Of a stretch of 64,000 nucleotides of DNA, positions 35,301 to 44,893 are shown piece after piece. The position numbers and the translations under genes were made by a program. Origin of the DNA: Xanthobacteraceae bacterium (GTDB taxonomy: Bacteria > Pseudomonadota > Alphaproteobacteria > Rhizobiales > Xanthobacteraceae); NCBI GenBank assembly GCA_022841625.1, contig JALHRD010000015.1, forward strand, positions 78,642 through 142,641. The letters are read 5' to 3'. How positions within the stretch are numbered: position 1 is the stretch's first letter; the number at the start of each line of letters is the position of its first letter. The notes beneath the pieces were generated by a model. The model saw nothing but the letters and a program-made list of their open reading frames with translations. It was not told the DNA's origin and did no database searches.

Positions 35301-36932
35301 ATGGCGCAATTAACGCCCTACGATATCGATCTCGACCGCAACACCGCCAATTTCCAGCCGCTCACTCCGTTAACCTTTCTGGAACGCGCGGCGTCGGTGT
35401 TCCCGGAGCACACCGCGGTCATCCACGGCAAGCGGCGGATCAACTATCGCGACTTCTACGCGCGATCGCGGCGGCTGGCATCGGCGCTGGCGAAACACGG
35501 CATCGGGCGCGGCGATACGGTTTCGGTCGTGCTCGCGAATTCGCCGGCCATGCTTGAGGCCCATTACGGCGTGCCGATGACCGGCGGCGTGCTCAACACT
35601 ATCAACACCCGACTCGACGCCGCCACCATTGGCTTCATTTTCGACCACGCCGACGCCAAGGTGGTGATGGTCGATCATGAGTTCTCGAAAGTGACCAAGG
35701 ACGCGCTGGCGCTGGCCAAAGTGAAGCCGCTGGTGATCGACATCGATGACCCCGAATATTCCGGGCCAGGCGAGCGCATCGGCACAGACGAATACGAGGA
35801 TTTCATCCGGGCCGGCGATCCCGGCTTCGCCTGGCAGATGCCGGGCGACGAATGGGATGCGATCTCGCTCAACTACACCTCCGGCACCACAGGCGATCCC
35901 AAGGGCGTGGTCTACCACCACCGCGGCGCTTATCTGCTCGCGGCCGGCAATGTCGTGACCGGCGCAATGGGCAAGCATCCGGTCTATCTGTGGACGTTGC
36001 CGATGTTTCACTGCAACGGCTGGTGCTTCACCTGGTCGCTGTCGGTGGTGGCGGGCACGCATGTCTGCCTGCGGCAGGTACGCGCGCCCGCCATGTACGA
36101 GGCCATCGCAGCCCACAAAGTGACGCATCTCTGCGGCGCGCCGATCGTGATGTCGACACTGATCAACGCGCCAACCTCCGAAAGAAAGCCGTTGCCGCAT
36201 GTGGTTTCGTTCTTCACCGCCGCCGCACCGCCGCCAGAGGCGGTGCTCGCCGGCATGAAGGCCGCGGGCTTCAACGTCACACACCTTTACGGCCTGACCG
36301 AAACCTATGGCCCGGCCGCGGTCAACGACTGGCACGCGGACTGGGACGCGCTCGACCTCCCGGCCCAAGCAACGAAGAAGGCGCGCCAAGGCGTGCGTTA
36401 CCAGCAGCTCGAAGCACTCGACGTGATCGACCCCGACACCATGACGCCGGTGCCGCGCGACGGCCAGACCATCGGGGAGATCATGTTTCGCGGCAATGTG
36501 GTGATGAAGGGCTATCTCAAGAACAAGTCCGCCAGTGACAAGGCATTTGCCGGCGGCTGGTTCCATTCCGGCGACCTCGCGGTGATGCATCCCGATGGCT
36601 ATATCCAGATCAAGGACCGCTCCAAGGACATCATCATTTCCGGCGGCGAAAACATCTCCTCGATCGAGGTGGAAGACGCACTCTATAAACATCCTGCGGT
36701 AGCCGCCGCCGCTGTCGTGGCAAAGAACGACGACAAATGGGGCGAGACGCCCTGCGCTTTTGTAGAGCTCAAGCCGGGACAAAACGTCACCGCCGAGGAA
36801 CTGATCGCGTGGTGCCGCAAAAACCTGGCAAGCTTCAAATGCCCACGCTATGTCGTGTTCACGGAGTTGCCAAAGACCAGCACAGGAAAGGTCCAGAAAT
36901 TCAAACTTCGGGAGGTGGCGAAGGAGGTGTGA
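35301..36932 (+). CDS. AMP-binding acyl-CoA synthetase
   Basis: A 543-residue acyl-CoA ligase of the medium/long-chain or 3-methylmercaptopropionyl (DmdB-like) branch. The P-loop YTSGTTGDPKGVVYHH, the LPMFHCNGWCFTW substrate-pocket strip, YGLTETYGP, the GWFHSGDLA aspartate and the catalytic lysine in TSTGKVQKF are all in order. The N-terminal TPLTFLERAASVFPEHTAVI is typical. The enzyme activates a carboxylic acid with ATP and CoA. It is followed 93 bases later by the five-member solute-binding array on the same strand. Confidence 0.93.
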   Translation: MAQLTPYDIDLDRNTANFQPLTPLTFLERAASVFPEHTAVIHGKRRINYRDFYARSRRLASALAKHGIGRGDTVSVVLANSPAMLEAHYGVPMTGGVLNTINTRLDAATIGFIFDHADAKVVMVDHEFSKVTKDALALAKVKPLVIDIDDPEYSGPGERIGTDEYEDFIRAGDPGFAWQMPGDEWDAISLNYTSGTTGDPKGVVYHHRGAYLLAAGNVVTGAMGKHPVYLWTLPMFHCNGWCFTWSLSVVAGTHVCLRQVRAPAMYEAIAAHKVTHLCGAPIVMSTLINAPTSERKPLPHVVSFFTAAAPPPEAVLAGMKAAGFNVTHLYGLTETYGPAAVNDWHADWDALDLPAQATKKARQGVRYQQLEALDVIDPDTMTPVPRDGQTIGEIMFRGNVVMKGYLKNKSASDKAFAGGWFHSGDLAVMHPDGYIQIKDRSKDIIISGGENISSIEVEDALYKHPAVAAAAVVAKNDDKWGETPCAFVELKPGQNVTAEELIAWCRKNLASFKCPRYVVFTELPKTSTGKVQKFKLREVAKEV

Positions 36933-37025
36933 GCGACGCGTCGGCATGGCGGCGACCTGTTGTTCCAACCCGCCGAATACCCTAGCCTTCGCGCGGGCCA
37001 GTAAGCCCCCGTGGAGAACGCTGCC

Positions 37026-38057
37026 ATGCTTCCGAGACCATCCCGCGCCATCGTATCGGCCGCCATTGCGGCAACGCTTTTCTCGGCCGCTCCCGCCGTC
37101 GCACAAGATTTCTATGCCGGAAAATCGATCGATCTGTTGGTCGGCGCACCGCCCGGCGGCGGCTACGACATCTACGGGCGCCTGGTGGCGCGGCACATTG
37201 GGCGGCATATTCCTGGCAATCCCAACATCGTACCGAAAAACATGCCGGGCGCCGGCAGCGCGCGGGCGGCCGGCTTTATCGCCAAGATCGCGCCGAAGGA
37301 CGGCACGGTCATTGCCAACATCATGCCTGGCGCGGTGATCGGTCCGCTGCTCGACCCCAAGGCCGAGAAGCTCTTCGACCCCACCGAGGTGATGTATCTC
37401 GGCAATGTCAATAACGGCACGCGCGTCTGCATCTCGGGCGTCCAGTCCAAGATCAGGACCTTCGACGATGCGCGCAAGATCAAGGCCGTTTTTGGCGGCG
37501 TATCGTCGAACGACTCCACCCGCGACTATGGATTTATGCATCGCAAGACCTCCGGCGCGATCTGGGAGATGGTCACCGGCTACAAAGGCACGCCCGACCT
37601 ATCGCTCGCAGTCGAGCGCGGCGAGATCGACGGCTTTTGCGGATTCGACTGGGCGAGTTTGAAGTCGCAGCGGCCGAGCTGGCTGCAGGACAAGGTGGTG
37701 AACTTCCTGCTGCAGGAATCGATCGAGCCGAACGAGGAACTGACCAAGCTCGGTGTGCCGCATGTCATGCGGTTCGTGACCGGCGACACCAATCGCAAGG
37801 TGGTTGAACTGATCCTGAGCCAGCAGGTGTTCCACCGTTCGTTCATTGCCCCGCCGGGCACCGCGCCGGCGCAGCTTTCAATCCTACGCAAAGCGTTCGA
37901 CGACACGATGAAGGACCCGCAGTTCCTAGCCGATGCCGACAAGCTGCGGATCGACGTTGCACCGCTGTCTGGCGAACGCGTCCAGCAAGTCGTGCGCGAT
38001 CTCTACACTTCACCGCTTGATGTCGTGGATCTCGCTCGCGCCGCGATTAATCCATGA
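37026..38057 (+). CDS. Array member 1: TTT-type solute-binding protein with cysteine pair
   Basis: A 343-residue periplasmic binding protein; signal peptide about 1-24 (AAPAVAQDF). The second-subfamily core is exact: DFYAGKSIDLLVG, GGGYDIYGRLVARHIGRHIP, PKNMPGAGSARAAGF and a downstream CGFDWASLKSQ. Two cysteines (in NNGTRVCISG and CGFDWAS) recur in all five array members and may pair. GGAGAAC precedes the ATG at 37026; an in-frame GTG at 37011 is an alternative. First of five tandem paralogues; no TctA/TctB follows. Confidence 0.9.
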   Translation: MLPRPSRAIVSAAIAATLFSAAPAVAQDFYAGKSIDLLVGAPPGGGYDIYGRLVARHIGRHIPGNPNIVPKNMPGAGSARAAGFIAKIAPKDGTVIANIMPGAVIGPLLDPKAEKLFDPTEVMYLGNVNNGTRVCISGVQSKIRTFDDARKIKAVFGGVSSNDSTRDYGFMHRKTSGAIWEMVTGYKGTPDLSLAVERGEIDGFCGFDWASLKSQRPSWLQDKVVNFLLQESIEPNEELTKLGVPHVMRFVTGDTNRKVVELILSQQVFHRSFIAPPGTAPAQLSILRKAFDDTMKDPQFLADADKLRIDVAPLSGERVQQVVRDLYTSPLDVVDLARAAINP

Positions 38058-38076
38058 ACGGACCGGAACGCCTGCC

Positions 38077-39108
38077 ATGACCACAAGCCTCCGCCATCTT
38101 GCACCCTCGACGCTGATTGCGGTTGGGACGCTCGTTGCCACGACCGCCGCAGCGCAGGATTACTATGCCGGCAAAACCATCGATCTCATCGTCGGCTCCG
38201 GTCCGGCTGGCGGCTACGATATTTACGGGCGGGCGCTGGCGCGTCATATCGGCCGCCATATCCCGGGCAAACCCAATGTGGTGGTCAAGAACATGCCCGG
38301 GGCCGGCAGCGCCCGTGCCGCGGGCTTCCTTGCCAAAATCGCACCCAAGGACGGCACCGTCATTGCCGGGATCATGCCGGGCGCGATCATGGGCCCCCTG
38401 CTCGAAGAGAAAGCTGAAATTCTGTTCGATCCCACCAAGGTTCAATATATCGGCACCGCCAACAACGGCGCGCGCGTCTGCGTGAGCTGGGCGGCCTCCG
38501 GCGTCAAGAACTTCGACGACGTGCGCGACAAGGAGCACCCGTTCGGTGCGGTCTCGCCCAACGAGTCGACCCATGATTACGCCTATATGCTGCGGCGGAC
38601 GGCAGGCGCCAAGTACAAGATCGTTGCCGGTTACGACGGCACGACCCAGATCGGCCTTGCGATGGAACGCGGCGAGGTCGTGGGTTCCTGCGGCTGGGAC
38701 TGGGCCAGCGTCAAGGCGCAGCGCGCCGACTGGCTGCGTGACAAAAAGATCAACGTGCTTCTGCAAATTGCTCTGGAGCGCAACGACGAACTCACAAAGA
38801 TGGGCGTCCCGCACGTCTGGGACTATGTGAAAAGCGAGGAAGACCGCCAGGTCGTCGCGCTGGTCATCGGCCAGCAAGTGTTCCAGCGCTCCTATATCGC
38901 ACCGCCGGAAATTCCGGCCGCGCCGTTGTCGATCCTGCGCGGCGCGTTCGATGCGACCATGACCGACGCACAATATCTCGCCGACGCGGACAAGCTCCGT
39001 ATCGACATTACGCCGCTTTCCGGCGCTAAAGTGCAGGACATCGTGCAAAGCCTGCACGCAACACCAAAGAACATCGTGCATGCGGCACGCGCGGCAATTC
39101 GCCCGTGA
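38077..39108 (+). CDS. Array member 2: TTT-type solute-binding protein with cysteine pair
   Basis: A 343-residue exported paralogue, the nearest relative of member 1, 19 bases downstream. The signal peptide ends VATTAAAQD. It has DYYAGKTIDLIVGSGPAGG, YDIYGRALARHIGRHIPGK, VKNMPGAGSARAAGF, NNGARVCVSW and CGWDWASVKAQ. Member 1 and 2 share long stretches around the glycine-rich loops, consistent with a recent duplication. The remainder (SILRGAFDATMTDAQYLADADK) closes the second lobe as in the other copies. The ligand is unknown. Confidence 0.9.
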   Translation: MTTSLRHLAPSTLIAVGTLVATTAAAQDYYAGKTIDLIVGSGPAGGYDIYGRALARHIGRHIPGKPNVVVKNMPGAGSARAAGFLAKIAPKDGTVIAGIMPGAIMGPLLEEKAEILFDPTKVQYIGTANNGARVCVSWAASGVKNFDDVRDKEHPFGAVSPNESTHDYAYMLRRTAGAKYKIVAGYDGTTQIGLAMERGEVVGSCGWDWASVKAQRADWLRDKKINVLLQIALERNDELTKMGVPHVWDYVKSEEDRQVVALVIGQQVFQRSYIAPPEIPAAPLSILRGAFDATMTDAQYLADADKLRIDITPLSGAKVQDIVQSLHATPKNIVHAARAAIRP

Positions 39109-39173
39109 GGCGGTTGTGACGGAACCGCGAATTCAATAGCCTTCGTTCCAGACGACGCCGCAGGGAGGTTACG

Positions 39174-40199
39174 ATGCCGGGACGACTGCAGATCGGTTTG
39201 ATCGCCGTCGCCGGTATGGCGCTCGCACCAGCACCAACCGCCGCGCAGGACTTCTACGCGGGCAAAACCATCGATTTCATCGTTGGCCATTATGTCGGCG
39301 GGGGCTACGATATCTACGCGCGCACTGTCGCGCGGCACTGGACGCGTCACATTCCCGGCCATCCAGCCATTGTCGTCCGCCATATGCCTGGTGCAGGCGG
39401 CGCCAAAGCCGGCCTGCACATCACCCATACCGCGCCGAAAGACGGCACCGTCATCGGCGCGGTGACGCCGGGAGCGATCATGTCGGCCCTGCTCGATGGC
39501 CGCTCCGATTCGACGTTCGATCCGACCAAAGCTGCGTTTATTGGCACCGCCAACAACGGCACGCGGGTTTGCGTCACCATGGCAGACACGGGCGTTCGAT
39601 CGTTTGCCGACATCCTCAAGCGCAAAACCATAATCGGCGCGACCGCGCCGAATGATGGAACCCACGACTACGCCTTTATGGTGAAGAACCTCACTGGCGC
39701 GCCGCTGTCGGTTGTCACCGGCTATAAGGGAACGAACGATATCGGGCTGGCGATGGAGCGTCGGGAAGTCGACGGCGCCTGCGGTTGGGACTGGGCCAGC
39801 TTCAAATCACAACGCGGTCGTTGGCTGAGCGAGGGCCGGGCTCATGTCCATGTGCAGATCGGACTCGAACCGGACGAAGAACTCGTACGCCGCGATGTGC
39901 CCTCCCTGTGGAACTTTGTGAAACGCAAGGAAGACCGCGAAATTGTTGAACTCATTACCGCACAGCAGGTGTTTCATCGGCCCTATATCGCGCCGCTCGG
40001 CGTGCCGGCGGCGCAGCTCGCGACGTTGCGCACAGCGTTCATGGCGACCATGAACGACCCGCAATTCCTGGCAGACGCACAGAAGACCGGCATTGACGTT
40101 CTCCCACTCGATGGCGGAAAAATTCAAGATCTGATCGCGCGAATGGCTGCTGCACCGGATGCGGTGGTGCAGCGCACCAAGCGCGCTATTCGGCCGTAG
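39174..40199 (+). CDS. Array member 3: TTT-type solute-binding protein with cysteine pair
   Basis: A 341-residue exported paralogue, 65 bases after member 2. GGGAGGTTACG gives a good ribosome site. The signal peptide ends APTAAQD. The loop reads HYVGGGYDIYARTVARHWTRHI, with HYVG replacing the usual small residues and an RHMPGAGGAKAG turn in place of KNMPGAGS. NNGTRVCVTM and CGWDWASFKSQ keep the two cysteines. These changes suggest a different ligand from members 1 and 2. Confidence 0.9.
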   Translation: MPGRLQIGLIAVAGMALAPAPTAAQDFYAGKTIDFIVGHYVGGGYDIYARTVARHWTRHIPGHPAIVVRHMPGAGGAKAGLHITHTAPKDGTVIGAVTPGAIMSALLDGRSDSTFDPTKAAFIGTANNGTRVCVTMADTGVRSFADILKRKTIIGATAPNDGTHDYAFMVKNLTGAPLSVVTGYKGTNDIGLAMERREVDGACGWDWASFKSQRGRWLSEGRAHVHVQIGLEPDEELVRRDVPSLWNFVKRKEDREIVELITAQQVFHRPYIAPLGVPAAQLATLRTAFMATMNDPQFLADAQKTGIDVLPLDGGKIQDLIARMAAAPDAVVQRTKRAIRP

Positions 40200-40211
40200 A
40201 AAGGTGCAAAT

Positions 40212-41234
40212 ATGAAGCACAAGCTGTTGCGCGTCAGCGTGATGGTCATGGCAACGGGTGCGGCAATCCCGGCCCCGGCCCAGGATTACTATGCCGGCAA
40301 GACTATCGATTTCGTCGTCGGCGGCAATTCGGGCGGCGGCTTCGACATTTACGCACGCGCGATTGCACGCCATCTCACCCGTCATATCCCCGGGACGCCA
40401 GCCATCGTCGCAAAAAACATGCCGGGCGCCGGCAGCACCAAGGCGGGCGTGCATGTCGGCACCATCGCGCCCGCCGATGGGCTCACCATCGGCGCGGTCA
40501 CGCCTGGCGCGGTCACCGGCCCCTTGCTCGACGACAAGCCAAGCGGGCTGTTTCCCGCTAACAAGGTCCTTTGGATTGGCAGCGCCAACAGTTCGACCCG
40601 CATTTGCGCAACCTTCGAGCGATCCAAGATCAAAACCGTCAACGACATGTTGGCTCATCGGACCGTCATCGGCGGTGGTTCCTACGGCGACGCCACCCAC
40701 GACTATGCGCATATGATCCGCAAAACGACGGACGCCAAGATCGACGTCATCGGGGGCTACAAGGGCACGCTCGACACGACCCTCGCCATGGAGCGCGGCG
40801 AGATCGACGGCATGTGCGGCTGGGATTGGTCAAGCGCAAAGTCGCAAAAGCCGGAATGGATCCGAGACGGCAAGCTGCGGCTATTGATGCAGATCGGCGC
40901 GACCCCCGACGAGGAACTCACCAAGCTTGGCGCGCAACCCTTGTGGACATTCGTCAAGGGCGACATCAACCGGCAGATCGTCGCACTGATCGTCAGTCAG
41001 CAGGCGTTCCAGCGTCCGTATTTTGTGCATGGCGAAACCCCAATGACATACCTCAACATCCTGCGCAAGGCGTTCGACGCAACCATGGCCGATCCACAGT
41101 TCCAGGCCGATGCCGCCAAGATGCGGATCGACGTTTCGTCGCTTCCCGGCGCGACAGTGCAGGACCTGATCCAGAAATTCTACGCAACGCCGCGCGATAT
41201 CGTGGAGCAAGCACGGCGGGCGATACGGCCCTAA
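40212..41234 (+). CDS. Array member 4: TTT-type solute-binding protein with cysteine pair
   Basis: A 340-residue exported paralogue, only 12 bases after member 3, so certainly co-transcribed. The leader ends IPAPAQD. It has DFVVGGNSGGGFDIYARAIA, KNMPGAGSTKAGVHVG and GGSYGDATHDYAHM, with NSSTRICATF and CGWDWSSAKSQ carrying the cysteines. The first lobe swaps Tyr for Phe in the DIYAR loop. AAAGGTG precedes the ATG. Ligand unknown. Confidence 0.9.
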   Translation: MKHKLLRVSVMVMATGAAIPAPAQDYYAGKTIDFVVGGNSGGGFDIYARAIARHLTRHIPGTPAIVAKNMPGAGSTKAGVHVGTIAPADGLTIGAVTPGAVTGPLLDDKPSGLFPANKVLWIGSANSSTRICATFERSKIKTVNDMLAHRTVIGGGSYGDATHDYAHMIRKTTDAKIDVIGGYKGTLDTTLAMERGEIDGMCGWDWSSAKSQKPEWIRDGKLRLLMQIGATPDEELTKLGAQPLWTFVKGDINRQIVALIVSQQAFQRPYFVHGETPMTYLNILRKAFDATMADPQFQADAAKMRIDVSSLPGATVQDLIQKFYATPRDIVEQARRAIRP

Positions 41235-41360
41235 CCGCCAGACGGTGTCGCCTCGCCTACGCTTCGCCTGACGCAATGCAACAAGCCAAGGTTAACGGCT
41301 CGGTTGTTCGCTGGCGTCTGATGGTCTAGTTTATAGGACATGCGCGCCCTGGAGTTCAGC

Positions 41361-42398
41361 ATGTCCTTCGTGTCACCGCCGTTTTCGGCCGTCCTGCGCA
41401 GCGCGCCGTTTGCCGTCGCGCTGGCAATCACACCCGCGGCGGCGCAGGATTACTACGCTGGCCGAACCATTGAGCTGATCGTGGGCGGAGATTCCGGCGG
41501 CGGTTACGACATTTATGCCCGCGCGCTCGCGCGCCATCTGGCCCGCCACATCGCCGGCAACCCGACCATTGTCGTTAAAAACATGCCGGGCGCCGGCTCG
41601 ACCCGCGCGGGCATCTACATGAGCACTGTCGCGCCCAAAGACGGCGGCAGCATCGGCGCGATGATGCCGGGCGCAATCATCGGCCCATTGCTGGAAGACA
41701 AACCGCTCACGCAGTTCGACCCATCCAAGGCCATCTATATCGGCACCGCCGATACTGGGGTGCGGGTTTGCACCACGTTTCAACGGTCTGCGATTACCAC
41801 GTTCGCCGCGGCGCAGAAGAACCGGACCATTCTCGGCGCCAGTTCGGCCGGTGGCGCGACGCGTGACTATGCCTATCTGCACAACCACACCGCCGGGACC
41901 AAGTTCGAGGTCGTTACCGGCTACAAAGGCACGGTCGATATCACGCTGGCGATGGAACGTGGCGAGGTCGATGGGCTGTGCGGCTGGGATTGGTCGAGCA
42001 TAAAGTCGCAAAAGGGCGACTGGTTGCGCGACAAGATGCTCAACCTGCTGGTGCAAGTCGGCCTCGATCCGAACCAGGAACTAACCGATCTCGGCGTGCC
42101 GACAATCTGGAGCTTCGTCAAGAATGAAGCCGATCGCAGGATCGCCGAACTGGTGGTCAGCCAGCAGGTGTTCCAGCGCTCCTACATCGTTCCGCCCGGC
42201 ACACCGCCGCAACAGGTGAAGATCTTGCGCACCGCCTTTGACGCAACCGTCAAGGACCCCCAATTCCTGCTCGATGCGGCGAAAATGAAAATCTCGATCA
42301 CGCCGCGGTCCGGCCAACAGGTCCAGGATTTGGTGGCAAAACTCTATGCCTCGCCGCGCGAGTTGATTGAACGCGCGCGGACGGCGATCAAGCCTTAG
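41361..42398 (+). CDS. Array member 5: TTT-type solute-binding protein with cysteine pair
   Basis: A 345-residue exported paralogue at the end of the array, 126 bases after member 4. The leader ends TPAAAQD. Family blocks are DSGGGYDIYARALARHLARHI, KNMPGAGSTRAGI, DTGVRVCTTF and CGWDWSSIKSQ. GGAG six bases upstream of the ATG at 41361 supports this start; an ATG at 41340 in the same frame would add seven residues. It may have its own promoter in the spacer. The next gene downstream, a Bug protein, is on the opposite strand. Confidence 0.88.
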   Translation: MSFVSPPFSAVLRSAPFAVALAITPAAAQDYYAGRTIELIVGGDSGGGYDIYARALARHLARHIAGNPTIVVKNMPGAGSTRAGIYMSTVAPKDGGSIGAMMPGAIIGPLLEDKPLTQFDPSKAIYIGTADTGVRVCTTFQRSAITTFAAAQKNRTILGASSAGGATRDYAYLHNHTAGTKFEVVTGYKGTVDITLAMERGEVDGLCGWDWSSIKSQKGDWLRDKMLNLLVQVGLDPNQELTDLGVPTIWSFVKNEADRRIAELVVSQQVFQRSYIVPPGTPPQQVKILRTAFDATVKDPQFLLDAAKMKISITPRSGQQVQDLVAKLYASPRELIERARTAIKP

Positions 42399-42405
42399 GC
42401 CTCGG

Positions 42406-43380
42406 TCAATCGATCTTGATGCCAAGCTTGCGGATCAACGGGCCCCACAATTGGTCCTCGCGCTGCATGTCGGCGGCATATTCCTCCGGCGACGACACCA
42501 CGGGATCGCTGCCTTCTTTGGCGAGGCGATCGAGCATGTCCTTGGAATTGACGATCTTGCGCAACTCCGCGTTGATCCGGTCAATGATCGGCCGCGGCGT
42601 CCCGGCTGGCGCCAGCAAACCGTAGCGCAGCACCGCGGCAAAACCCGGTAGTCCCGACTCCGCGACCGTGGGTGAGGTCGGCAGCAACGCCATCCGCGTC
42701 GGCGTGGTCACCGCAATAACATGCAGCTTGCCGTTCTGAATGTTGCCAAGCGCGGGTGGCAGCACGCTGAACATCACTGGAATGTGGTTGCCGAGCACGT
42801 CCGTGGTCAACGCAGCCGCCCCCTTGTACGGCACCAAGGCCACGTCGATGCCGGTCGTCGCCTTAAACAATTCAGCCGACAAGTGCGATCCGCTGCCCGG
42901 CGGCGAGGTACCGAAACTCAGCTTGCCCGGATGTTGCTTCGCGAGCGTCACCAGCTCGGAAATAGACTTCGCCGGGAAGTCGGGATGCGACACGATGCCG
43001 ATGCCCATTTGGGCAATGTTGCCGATGGGCGCGAAGTCGCGGCGGACGTCGTAGCCGGGGTTCGCATAGAGCGCGATATTGATCGATGTCGACGACGAAT
43101 TCGCGAACACCAGGGTATGGCCATCGGGCGCAGCTTTCGCCGCCTGCCGCATGGCGATGACGCCGTTGGCGCCGCCGCGATTTTCCACCACCACTTGCTG
43201 GCCAAGCGCGTTCGTCAGACCCTGCGCGACCAGGCGCGCTATGGTGTCATTGCCCCCGCCGGGCGGGAACGGCACGATCAGTGTGACGACCCGCGACGGA
43301 TAAGTCTGCGCCATGGACTGGCCCGCAACACCGGCCAAAAGCCCCGTCAGCAGCACCACCCAGCCCGCAACGCGGACCAT
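42406..43380 (-). CDS. Bug/TctC-family solute-binding protein
   Basis: A 324-residue binding protein with a signal peptide (about 1-24, GQSMAQTYPS). It shows YPSRVVTLIVPFPPGGGNDT, VVENRGGANGV, APDGHTLVFANSSS and the second-lobe ALVPYKGAAAL. It is convergent with array member 5 (8 bases between stops) and follows the next Bug gene by 32 bases, with which it is likely co-transcribed. The VPFPPGGG loop is the classic Bug carboxylate-binding loop. Confidence 0.9.
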   Translation of the reverse strand: MVRVAGWVVLLTGLLAGVAGQSMAQTYPSRVVTLIVPFPPGGGNDTIARLVAQGLTNALGQQVVVENRGGANGVIAMRQAAKAAPDGHTLVFANSSSTSINIALYANPGYDVRRDFAPIGNIAQMGIGIVSHPDFPAKSISELVTLAKQHPGKLSFGTSPPGSGSHLSAELFKATTGIDVALVPYKGAAALTTDVLGNHIPVMFSVLPPALGNIQNGKLHVIAVTTPTRMALLPTSPTVAESGLPGFAAVLRYGLLAPAGTPRPIIDRINAELRKIVNSKDMLDRLAKEGSDPVVSSPEEYAADMQREDQLWGPLIRKLGIKID

Positions 43381-43412
43381 AACCCTGCCCACCGCAAGGC
43401 GGCTACGCCGCG

Positions 43413-44390
43413 TCACTCTACCCGCAGATTGAGCTTCTTGATCAACGTCGACCATTTCGCCTCTTCACGATCGATATCCTTGGCGTACTCCTCGGGACTC
43501 GATGTCATGACATCGCCACCCTCGGCCTGGACGCGCTGCTTGACGAGATCAGTTTGCGCCATCGCGCGCAGTTCTTGATTTAACCGCTCGACGATATCGC
43601 GCGGCATCCCCGCCGGTCCGATCAATCCGTACAGCAGGACGGAGTCGAATCCCGGCAGGCCGGACTCGGCGGCGGTCGGAACGTCCGGCAATAGACTGAA
43701 GCGTTGCGTCCCCGTGACTGCGATAGCGCGCAGCTTCCCACCTTGAATATTGCCCATGGCCGGTGGCAACACCCCAAATGAGACCGGCACATGCCCCCCG
43801 ATCAAATCGTTCATCAGTGGCGCGGTGCCGCGATACGGCACTATCTGCATCTGCAAGTTAGCGGCAGACTTGAAATACTCGGCTGTGAGATAGCCGCCGG
43901 TTCCGATCGCCGAGGTGCCAAAATTGAGCTTGCCGGGCTCCTTCCGGGCAATCGCGATTACATCGGCGACAGTCTTAGCAGGAAACGACGGATGCGCAAT
44001 CAACGCCACCGGCATCGACGCGATCATCCCGATGGCGGTGAAATCCTTGCGCGGATCGTAATTGGCATTGGCATAGAGGCTCGGGTTGATCGCAATGGTC
44101 CCGGTATGGGCCATCATCAGCGTGTAGCCGTCGGGTGCGGCCTTGGCGACCGCGCGCGTGCCGACGGTGCCGCCGCCACCGGGGCGGTTCTCCACAACAA
44201 CTGTCGCTTTCATACCAGCAGATAGACGTTCGGCCGCGATGCGCGCCAAGACATCGACGCCGCCACCCGGCGGGAACGGCACCACAATCGTTACGGTCCG
44301 CGATGGCCAGGACTGGGCCTCCACAGGCGCGGGTATGCTCGAAGTAAACGCAGCCACAATGGCCGTTGCCGCAATTAGCCACCTGCACAT
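43413..44390 (-). CDS. Bug/TctC-family solute-binding protein
   Basis: A 325-residue binding protein paralogous to the gene at 42406. The leader ends AFTSSIPAPVEAQS. It has WPSRTVTIVVPFPPGGGVDVL, VVENRPGGGGTVGTRAVAKA, APDGYTLMMAHTG and IVPYRGTAPLM. AGGAGCGATC precedes the ATG at 44390. Together with the downstream Bug gene it forms a minus-strand pair facing the plus-strand array, so two subfamilies of binding protein meet tail to tail here. Ligand unknown. Confidence 0.9.
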   Translation of the reverse strand: MCRWLIAATAIVAAFTSSIPAPVEAQSWPSRTVTIVVPFPPGGGVDVLARIAAERLSAGMKATVVVENRPGGGGTVGTRAVAKAAPDGYTLMMAHTGTIAINPSLYANANYDPRKDFTAIGMIASMPVALIAHPSFPAKTVADVIAIARKEPGKLNFGTSAIGTGGYLTAEYFKSAANLQMQIVPYRGTAPLMNDLIGGHVPVSFGVLPPAMGNIQGGKLRAIAVTGTQRFSLLPDVPTAAESGLPGFDSVLLYGLIGPAGMPRDIVERLNQELRAMAQTDLVKQRVQAEGGDVMTSSPEEYAKDIDREEAKWSTLIKKLNLRVE

Positions 44391-44493
44391 GATCGCTCCT
44401 CCCCTTCCAGCCGCTCCACAGCAACAACCGAGCCATCCCGACCGCGTCGTAGCGGTCGCGCAGCCCAACGGGAGAAAGTCGAATTAGCGCGCG

Positions 44494-44673
44494 CTAATGA
44501 ATGCTGGCATCTTGCCGTAGGCGCTCGATCTCATCCTTTAATTGTAGTTTCCGGCGCTTCAACTCAGCCACCTTCAAATCGTCCGTCGACGGATGCGCCA
44601 GTGCTTCGTTGAGTTCGTCTTCAAGCGCCCTATGCTTCCGTTCAAGTTCCACAAGATGCGAGTGAATAGCCAT
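44494..44673 (-). CDS. DUF465 (YdcH-like) small coiled-coil protein
   Basis: A 59-residue soluble protein reading MAIHSHLVELERKHRALEDE and a second helix with AELKRRKLQLKDEIERL, a helical hairpin with heptad repeats, as in YdcH/DUF465. Function is unknown. It is divergent from a second DUF465 gene about 220 bases away. The start is the only sensible ATG, followed directly by family sequence. Confidence 0.85.
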   Translation of the reverse strand: MAIHSHLVELERKHRALEDELNEALAHPSTDDLKVAELKRRKLQLKDEIERLRQDASIH

Positions 44674-44893
44674 GAGGCATGTCTCCGTGCATCAGATTGG
44701 CTGCCTGACTTAGAAATCATATACTAGTCTGAACCGCAGTTCGATGCTCGCATAAATTGTGCACCACAACAATCCTCGGAATGCACCGACGGATGACCGC
44801 CAACAGGCATTTGCCTCGCTGCCTTGAACCGCACGGAGCAAATCGCGATAATTACACAGCTTGGCCCCGTTGGGGCAATGGCGCAGCCCAGCG

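Noticed and set aside
35370..37541. 723-codon open frame on the minus strand over the acyl-CoA ligase and first array gene
   Set aside because: It is an antisense shadow: it covers well-supported genes, and its sequence is low-complexity arginine/histidine/aspartate-rich with no family motif, as expected in high-GC DNA.
38047..39081. 344-codon open frame opposite array member 2
   Set aside because: A mirror of the paralogous gene; similar antisense frames occur opposite the other array members.
37026..42398. Array of identical repeats or an assembly artefact
   Set aside because: The five genes differ throughout in sequence and in spacer length (19, 65, 12 and 126 bases), so they are true diverged paralogues.
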